From the NCBI GenBank assembly GCA_001899805.1, contig MKWP01000014.1, forward strand, positions 558,001-622,000: a stretch of 64,000 nt of DNA, given 5' to 3'. The notes beneath the pieces are model-generated. The model saw only the letters and a list, made by a program, of their open reading frames with translations, was not told the origin of the DNA and ran no database searches. The position numbers were made by a program, and so were the translations under genes. This document shows positions 59,215 to 64,000 of this stretch, piece by piece. Each line of letters begins with the position of its first letter. Within the stretch, counting starts at the first letter, position 1. The DNA comes from Lysobacterales bacterium 66-474 (lineage in GTDB: Bacteria > Pseudomonadota > Gammaproteobacteria > Xanthomonadales > Rhodanobacteraceae).

Positions 59215-60462
59215 TCAACCCCGACCGGCGTCTGCCGGCTGGATCCCGGGCGCTGGCTTGGGGACCTCTGCCCGGAACAAACCGAGCGACAGCAGGGCGA
59301 GGCCAAACTCCACCGCCGCAAAGATTCCCAGGGTGAATTCGAACCCGACCCGCAGGAGCGCACCAAAGGCGAGGCTTCCGAGTCCGAACCCGATGAACAA
59401 AGTGAACACGTTCAACCCCATCGCCTGCCCAGCGCGTTTTCCGCCGAGGGCGGTGACGATCCCCCCAAAGAGCGGCTGGGTCATGTCGTAACCCAAGGAC
59501 AGGGTCATCGCGATCACAGGTGCCAGAACGACAGGAAACTTGAGGATCAGCGAGGTGGCGGCTATGGCACCGAGCGCGAGACCGATCGGGATCAAACGTG
59601 CGCGGCCCCAGCGATCCGCCGCGCGACCGATGAGGGGGCCGAGAAGGAAGCCCGGCACGCCATAACCGAGGAGCGCGACGCCGATGCCGACCGGTCCAAG
59701 GTCATAGCGGTGCGCCAAAAAAACACCGAGCCACGTAAAAACCCCAGACTGGAACATCGAGTTGACGAGCACGTAGCCATAGGTGCGCTGCCCGCGCGCC
59801 GTGCTCAAGAGGCCCTTGTAGCTGCGGACGATATCGGACAGCGTGCCAGTGACCTGCTGCACGACGCTGGCGATCACTCCTCGATAACCCGCAAGGACGA
59901 GCAAAAGCGCAGCTCCAGCCAAACCCACGATCACGAAGAGCCCGCGCCAGCCAACCACCGACACCAGGATCGTGCCCAACGGCGAGCCAAACGCCATGCC
60001 TCCGGCCATTGCTCCGAACAGCCAGCCCAAAGGCCGGCCCCGCTGTTCGTATGGAAAGAGGCGGCCGACCAAGGTCAAGGCGAGTGGCACCACGCCGCTC
60101 GCGCCCACCCCCGTCAGGACACGCCAGACGATGAGCTGTTCGACGGAATGCGCGGTGGTCGTCAGAAGCGAGAGCGCTGAAAATAGCGCCAACGACAAGA
60201 ACAGCACACGGTGAATGCCCACGCGATCGGCAATGAGGCCGTAAAGGAGTGTCGCCACACCGTACGGGATGAGATAGGCCGGAACCAGAAGGCCGACGGT
60301 TTGCACGGGCACGCCAAAATCTGTTGACAACGCCGGAATGATCGGTGCGACCATGTAGGCCTGAAAGAAGATGGCGAAGGTCGCGAGCGCAAGCATCCAC
60401 AGAAGATGCCTGCGCTTGTCACCATCGATCCCGACCTCCTCTTGTTGTTGCGCGCGATCCAC
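59215..60462 (-). CDS. MFS transporter, 12-TM type
   Basis: A 415-residue MFS protein with motif A in GLIADRVGIHRVLFLS, motif C-like GAMAGGMAFGSPLGTIL, and a second-half motif A, IGRAADRWGRARLIPIG. The start is set at a GTG (60462) because AAGGAGGGAG stands just upstream; an earlier ATG at 60489 would overlap the ATPase gene and lack a ribosome site. It follows the ATPase gene by 16 bases, so it belongs to the same operon. The substrate is unknown. Confidence 0.85.
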   Translation of the reverse strand: MDRAQQQEEVGIDGDKRRHLLWMLALATFAIFFQAYMVAPIIPALSTDFGVPVQTVGLLVPAYLIPYGVATLLYGLIADRVGIHRVLFLSLALFSALSLLTTTAHSVEQLIVWRVLTGVGASGVVPLALTLVGRLFPYEQRGRPLGWLFGAMAGGMAFGSPLGTILVSVVGWRGLFVIVGLAGAALLLVLAGYRGVIASVVQQVTGTLSDIVRSYKGLLSTARGQRTYGYVLVNSMFQSGVFTWLGVFLAHRYDLGPVGIGVALLGYGVPGFLLGPLIGRAADRWGRARLIPIGLALGAIAATSLILKFPVVLAPVIAMTLSLGYDMTQPLFGGIVTALGGKRAGQAMGLNVFTLFIGFGLGSLAFGALLRVGFEFTLGIFAAVEFGLALLSLGLFRAEVPKPAPGIQPADAGRG

Positions 60463-60478
60463 TGCACTCCCTCCTTGG

Positions 60479-62920
60479 CTATGCCGCACTCGGGGTGGCC
60501 TTCGTGACGGGGTGTCCGACGCTTTCGACCGCGCCGAAGAACAGTTGCGGCTGGCCCCACAGCGAGTTGATGAAAATCGCCGTGACGCTGCCGGCCATGG
60601 CGATCATCGCCCATACCGGATGGATGATGCCGAGCGCTGCGACCGGCACGCCGATGCCGTTGAACAGAAATGCCAGCGTGATGTTCTGCACCATCTTGCG
60701 ATAGCCGCGGCGGCTGATGGCGTAGGCATCGAGCACACCCGTGAGCCGCGTGTTGAGGATGATCACGTCGGCCGAATCGATGGCGATGTCGGTGCCCGTG
60801 CCCATCGCGATGCCGACATCGGCCTGCATCAGCGCCGGTGCGTCGTTGATGCCGTCGCCGACCATCGCGACACGCGCATGCTCCTGGAGCTTGCGGATCG
60901 TCTCGGCTTTGCGCTCCGGCAACACACCGGCATGGACCTCGTCGATGCCAGCCTGTTCAGCCATGCGGCGGGCGGCACGCTCGTTGTCGCCGGTCAGCAG
61001 TGCAACCCGCACGCCGCTGGCTTTGAGTTGCCGCACAGCAGACACGGCGTCCGCGCGTAATGCATCGCCGAGCGCCAGAATACCCAGCAGTTGGTCTCGC
61101 CGACCCACGGCAATCACCGTGCGACCAGCCTGCTCCAGCTCGCGCACCCGATCAGCAAACGGTGCGAGGTCGATACCGCGTTCAGCGAGGAACGCCGGGC
61201 TGCCGGCGAGGATTTCCTGATCCCGCAGCCTCGCGATGACGCCCTTGCCGGCGATGGCCTCGAAATCGGCGACCGTGGGGATATCCAGGTGGGCGTCGAA
61301 CGCGGCCTGCACGATGGCTTGGGCCAAGGGATGCTCGGACGCGGTTTCGACTGCGGCGGCGATACGCAACAAACCATTCCGGTCGATGCCGTGCGGCTCG
61401 ATCTCGCGGACCTTTGGCTTGCCTTCGGTCAAGGTGCCGGTCTTGTCGAATACGACCGTGGTCACACGACGCAGGCCTTCGAAGGCTTCGCCGGTGCGCA
61501 TCAAGACGCCGCGATCGGCCGCCTCCGCAGCACCCCGCACGATCGACAATGGTGCTGAGATGCCGACCGCACAGGGATAACCCATGACTAGTGCCGACAA
61601 ACCCGCGTACACCGCCCGCTGGATGTCCAGCGGGTAGCCCAGCAACACCGGCCCGACCAGCCAGGCGACAAATGCAACCGCGGCAATGAGCAGCACCGTC
61701 GGTGTGTACACGCGCAGCACCCGGTCCACCACGTGCAGCAATCCCGGTTTGAGCGCCCGAGCGTCCTCGACGCTGCGAATCACCTGCTGCAGAAAGCTTT
61801 CCTCGCCGACGGCCGTCACCCGCACAAGCAGTGCGCCGGTGCCGTTGATCGCGCCGCCGGCGATGGAGTCACCTACCGACTTTTCGACCGGCAAGGGCTC
61901 GCCGGTGATTAGCGACTCGTCGACTGCCGAACGCCCGTCGACAATCTTGCCGTCCACCGGAATCCGTTCGCCCGGACGAATCCGGACTTCATCACCCGTA
62001 TGGACGTCTTCAATGCGCAGCGTCTCTTCATGCCCATCGCGCAGCACATGGGCGGTGTCCGGCTGCAGGTCCAACAGTTTCTTGACGGCCTGCGAACCAC
62101 GCGTCTTCACGATCAGCGACAGCCACTCCGAGAAGATATGGTAGGTCAGCACCAGTACCGCGACCGCGAAGAAAGGCGCGGTCGGGTAGCCCGGCAAGCG
62201 GGTAGCGAGCCCGATCACGCCGCCGGCGAGCCCCGCGAACGCGCCGACTTCAACCAGCACGTGCTGGTTCAGGATGCCGCGGCGCAAGGCCTGAAACCCC
62301 ATGCGCAGGATGTGCCCGCCGAGGCCGAAGATCAGTGCCACGGCGAGGATGCCAGTGAGCCACGGCGTGGCAGAGCCCAATAGTCCATTTACCCGCAGGA
62401 AGAACAGCACCAAGCCTGGCACGGCAAGCGTCAGCGCGCCCACGGTCGCAAGCAGCGGCCCGCGGTTCTTCAACACCGCGACCGAAAAAGCGATCAGGCT
62501 GGCGAACACGAAGCCGGACAGGCCCAGCGTCCAGCCGCTGGCGGGATTGGCGATCAGGCCGATCGCGGCGAGGCTCGCCGCCAGTGCGATCAGGAACCGG
62601 TTGCGCTCGCGCGCGAGCGCCCGTTCCTGTTGCTCGAACGGCTCGACCTTGCGCGGATCCGAGATCGTGTAACCGATAGCGGTCAGGGTCCCCATCAGCT
62701 CCGCCGCGGCTACCACCTTGGGGTCGAACTCGATCAGGGTCTGTTCGTGGGTCAGGCTGACCGCGACCTTGTGCACGCCCGGCCGTCGGCCCAGCGCCTT
62801 CTCGATGGTGCCGGTACACAGCGAACAGTGCAGGCCGCCGATGTGGGCGCGTACGCGCCGCAGTCCGCTCTCGCGTGAGGGCTCTTCGCTCCACGGCATG
62901 GATGATGCGATCATGTTCAT
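60479..62920 (-). CDS. P1B-type heavy-metal ATPase with YPC in place of CPC
   Basis: An 813-residue P-type ATPase. The HMA domain has [20 protein letters not shown] (CxxC). The core has [55 protein letters not shown]. The TM6 metal site, always Cys/Ser/Thr/Ala-Pro-Cys/His in well-known P1B pumps, reads [12 protein letters not shown], with Tyr at residue 448 (codon TAT at 61579-61577). TM7/TM8 carry [10 protein letters not shown] and [12 protein letters not shown], near but not equal to the Cu(I) residues YN and MxxSS. Ion choice is therefore open. The ATG at 62920 has GGAG at the right distance. It is first in the minus-strand operon. Confidence 0.88.
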   Translation of the reverse strand: MNMIASSMPWSEEPSRESGLRRVRAHIGGLHCSLCTGTIEKALGRRPGVHKVAVSLTHEQTLIEFDPKVVAAAELMGTLTAIGYTISDPRKVEPFEQQERALARERNRFLIALAASLAAIGLIANPASGWTLGLSGFVFASLIAFSVAVLKNRGPLLATVGALTLAVPGLVLFFLRVNGLLGSATPWLTGILAVALIFGLGGHILRMGFQALRRGILNQHVLVEVGAFAGLAGGVIGLATRLPGYPTAPFFAVAVLVLTYHIFSEWLSLIVKTRGSQAVKKLLDLQPDTAHVLRDGHEETLRIEDVHTGDEVRIRPGERIPVDGKIVDGRSAVDESLITGEPLPVEKSVGDSIAGGAINGTGALLVRVTAVGEESFLQQVIRSVEDARALKPGLLHVVDRVLRVYTPTVLLIAAVAFVAWLVGPVLLGYPLDIQRAVYAGLSALVMGYPCAVGISAPLSIVRGAAEAADRGVLMRTGEAFEGLRRVTTVVFDKTGTLTEGKPKVREIEPHGIDRNGLLRIAAAVETASEHPLAQAIVQAAFDAHLDIPTVADFEAIAGKGVIARLRDQEILAGSPAFLAERGIDLAPFADRVRELEQAGRTVIAVGRRDQLLGILALGDALRADAVSAVRQLKASGVRVALLTGDNERAARRMAEQAGIDEVHAGVLPERKAETIRKLQEHARVAMVGDGINDAPALMQADVGIAMGTGTDIAIDSADVIILNTRLTGVLDAYAISRRGYRKMVQNITLAFLFNGIGVPVAALGIIHPVWAMIAMAGSVTAIFINSLWGQPQLFFGAVESVGHPVTKATPSAA

Positions 62921-63108
62921 TTGCAAATCTCCTTTATGTCTTGAAATGCGCGAACAACCCCAGCGCGATCGATCACACGCCGAGCAGCGCCAGGAACAGG
63001 CCGCGCGTCAGTGCGTAGGACGCCATCGAAACCTCCTGCGCGCTCTGGATGGGTTTGGGCGCACCCGTCGCAGTGCATGCCCTGAATCTTGAGATTCGCC
63101 GTTTTCAT
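62917..63108 (-). pseudogene. relic of a small HMA-domain protein
   Basis: The ATG at 63108 opens MKTANLKIQGMHCDGCAQ, a perfect HMA start with its CxxC, but the frame then turns into unrelated Arg/Ala-rich sequence and never completes the fold. A tiny frame, [17 protein letters not shown], in the same stretch could be what remains of a small membrane peptide. It occupies the leader between the MerR-type promoter and the ATPase gene. It is probably a deletion or fusion product. Confidence 0.55.
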
Positions 63109-63168
63109 GAGAGGTCCTCCTGCATTTCGGGAGGCGGCGTTCGCCTCCGCTGATGCAGCATTTGCGCT

Positions 63169-63199
63169 ACTGTAGAACTTGGAGCTAACTCCATGTCAA
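63169..63199 (-). promoter_or_regulatory. MerR-type promoter for the YPC-ATPase operon
   Basis: Minus strand: TTGACA (63199-63194), a 19-base spacer TGGAGTTAGCTCCAAGTTC, then TACAGT (63174-63169). The spacer dyad TGGAG-TTAG-CTCCA resembles ZntR-type operators. It is paired with a near-identical plus-strand site at 63241-63271. Confidence 0.8.
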
Positions 63200-63240
63200 G
63201 GGGGTATTGGAATAATTCCTGAATTGCCGGATGCTCACGC

Positions 63241-63271
63241 TTGACATGGAGTGCAGTCCAAGTCGTAACCT
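63241..63271 (+). promoter_or_regulatory. MerR-type promoter for the Csp-like gene
   Basis: Plus strand: TTGACA (63241-63246), a 19-base spacer TGGAGTGCAGTCCAAGTCG, then TAACCT (63266-63271). The spacer shares most bases with the opposite-strand site 41 bases away, so both are likely read by one regulator. Confidence 0.75.
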
Positions 63272-63321
63272 CCGCGCAGTGGGAGCGGCCCACGTTTATT
63301 TCTCGATGAAGGAGTATCGAC

Positions 63322-63636
63322 ATGACGGACACCCAAAAAGCCTGCCTTGATGCTTGTTTGGAATGTTTCAGGGCTTGCGAAGTCTGCACGGATTGCTGTA
63401 TTGGCGCGGCCGAACGCAGCGATTGCCTGCGCTTGTGCCTCGACTGCGCGGACGTCTGCGCACTGTGCGTGCGGCTGCTTGGCCGGAACTCGCGGTTCGC
63501 CGCGCAAAGCTGCGCAATGTGCGCGGAAATTTGCGAGGCCTGCGCCGCGGAATGCGAAAAGCACAAACCGCAAGCCTGCCAAGACTGCGCACAAGCCTGC
63601 CGCCGCTGCGCGGAGGCTTGTCGCCAGATGGGCTAA
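63322..63636 (+). CDS. four-helix-bundle copper storage protein (Csp/DUF326), second type
   Basis: A 104-residue Cys-rich helical protein: ACLDACLECFRACEVCTDCC, SDCLRLCLDCADVCALCVRL, SCAMCAEICEACAAECEKHK and ACQDCAQACRRCAEACRQ. About twenty Cys residues face one side of four helices, as in Csp proteins that store Cu(I). There is no signal peptide. AAGGAG precedes the ATG. It has its own MerR-type promoter and is divergent from the ATPase operon, which suggests that storage and export respond to the same signal. Confidence 0.9.
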   Translation: MTDTQKACLDACLECFRACEVCTDCCIGAAERSDCLRLCLDCADVCALCVRLLGRNSRFAAQSCAMCAEICEACAAECEKHKPQACQDCAQACRRCAEACRQMG

Positions 63637-63650
63637 GGCGCCTGATAGCC

Positions 63651-63678
63651 GGCCCGGTGCCGCTGATGGCGCCGGGCC
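63651..63678 (+). terminator. strong hairpin after the Csp-like gene
   Basis: Arms GGCCCGGTGCC (63651-63661) and GGCGCCGGGCC (63668-63678) pair over 11 bases with one mismatch around a six-base loop, 15 bases after the stop codon. There is no T-run behind it. Confidence 0.5.
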
Positions 63679-63734
63679 CTTGAGAGCGCTCATGGCCAAT
63701 GAACGCGGCAGTTGTGGCCGCATGGATCAAGTCA

Positions 63735-64000
63735 ATGAAAAGAGCGGAGAAAGCTGGCGAAATCGGCGCCCGGCTGGGCGGCGCGGTTTCGCGCGGCCGG
63801 CAAATCGAGATGATCGTCGATGGCCGGCCCATTCATGCGTTTGAGGGTGAGAGCGTCGCGGCGGCATTGCTCGCCGCCGGCGTTCGCGCCTTGCGCGTGA
63901 CGGCTCGGCGCGGTGAGCCCCGCGGCATGTTTTGCGGCATCGGAATCTGCTTCGACTGCGTGATGAGTATCGATGGGCTGCCTAATACCCGCGCCTGCCA
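63735..64000 (+). CDS. (2Fe-2S)-binding protein, HcnA/hydroxyproline-oxidase gamma-like, partial
   Basis: The frame is open to the right edge, showing about 88 residues. IEMIVDGRPIHAFEGESVAA is followed by MFCGIGICFDCVMSIDG, with the Cys pattern CxxxxCxxC, and then NTRAC with the last Cys. This is the small ferredoxin-type subunit of amine/imino-acid oxidases such as hydrogen cyanide synthase HcnA or D-hydroxyproline dehydrogenase. The start may instead be a GTG at 63714. It looks unrelated to metal defence and may mark the right edge of the island. Confidence 0.75.
   Translation, partial: MKRAEKAGEIGARLGGAVSRGRQIEMIVDGRPIHAFEGESVAAALLAAGVRALRVTARRGEPRGMFCGIGICFDCVMSIDGLPNTRAC

Noticed and set aside
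1-64000. CRISPR arrays, rRNA or tRNA genes
   Set aside because: No regularly spaced direct repeats and no recognisable rRNA or tRNA sequence were seen on either strand.

Overview
The window is a GC-rich, very dense metal and metalloid resistance island from a gammaproteobacterium, most likely of the Xanthomonadales (Rhodanobacter/Xanthomonas type). That placement is inferred from the copL-copA-copB gene order, CopL-type small Cys/His proteins and a TnpS/TnpT-type Tn3 family; no rRNA, tRNA or housekeeping marker is present to confirm it. I cannot tell chromosome from plasmid.

Layout. (1) 1-5420: end of an RND adaptor gene, a CzcA-type RND pump, a PII-like protein and two cation diffusion facilitators (CDF). 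(2) 5683-15628: a Cd/Pb/Zn block with cadR and cadA divergent around a MerR-type promoter, plus lspA, a YegS-like lipid kinase, an FTR1 permease with a cupredoxin, an outer-membrane protein and uppP. This resembles a rearranged pbr (lead) operon, and four fragments of CDF genes lie between its genes. (3) 15874-30939, minus strand: a large copper block, copL-copA-copB-cytochrome c-DUF411-Cu-ATPase, with cusF-cusA-cusB-cusC upstream; a fused relic of a further copB/cytochrome pair sits at its downstream end. (4) 31033-32361: merC, merR and a Cys-rich protein. (5) 32495-37581: arsR-arsI-arsC-arsB followed by tnpS/tnpT and a transposon end that interrupts a TonB-receptor gene. (6) 38259-44534: Tn3-family tnpA, an unfamiliar cargo segment (SseB-like, two hypotheticals, an XRE regulator) and a third tyrosine recombinase. 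(7) 44811-50300, plus strand: a second copper operon ending in a Csp-like copper storage protein. (8) 50335-55630: a second transposon end, tnpT/tnpS and a second ars operon, arranged as the mirror image of region 5. (9) 55712-63636: a MerR-promoter-driven block with a P1B-ATPase carrying YPC in place of CPC, two MFS transporters, an HMA protein, a CcdA-cupredoxin fusion and a broken merR, divergent from a second Csp-like gene. (10) A partial 2Fe-2S protein closes the window.

How it works together. Cytoplasmic Cd/Pb/Zn is exported by CadA and the CDF proteins, and Cu(I) by P1B-ATPases. The CzcA and CusCBA pumps clear the periplasm, where CopA/CopB/cytochrome, CusF and Csp oxidise, carry or store copper. 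ArsC, ArsI and ArsB handle arsenic, and MerC brings in or binds Hg. Sensors are MerR-type (cadR, merR, one broken copy) and ArsR-type. Many genes overlap by ATGA or TGATG, which suggests translational coupling. The island appears to have been built by repeated transposition and recombination, leaving duplicate operons and many gene fragments.
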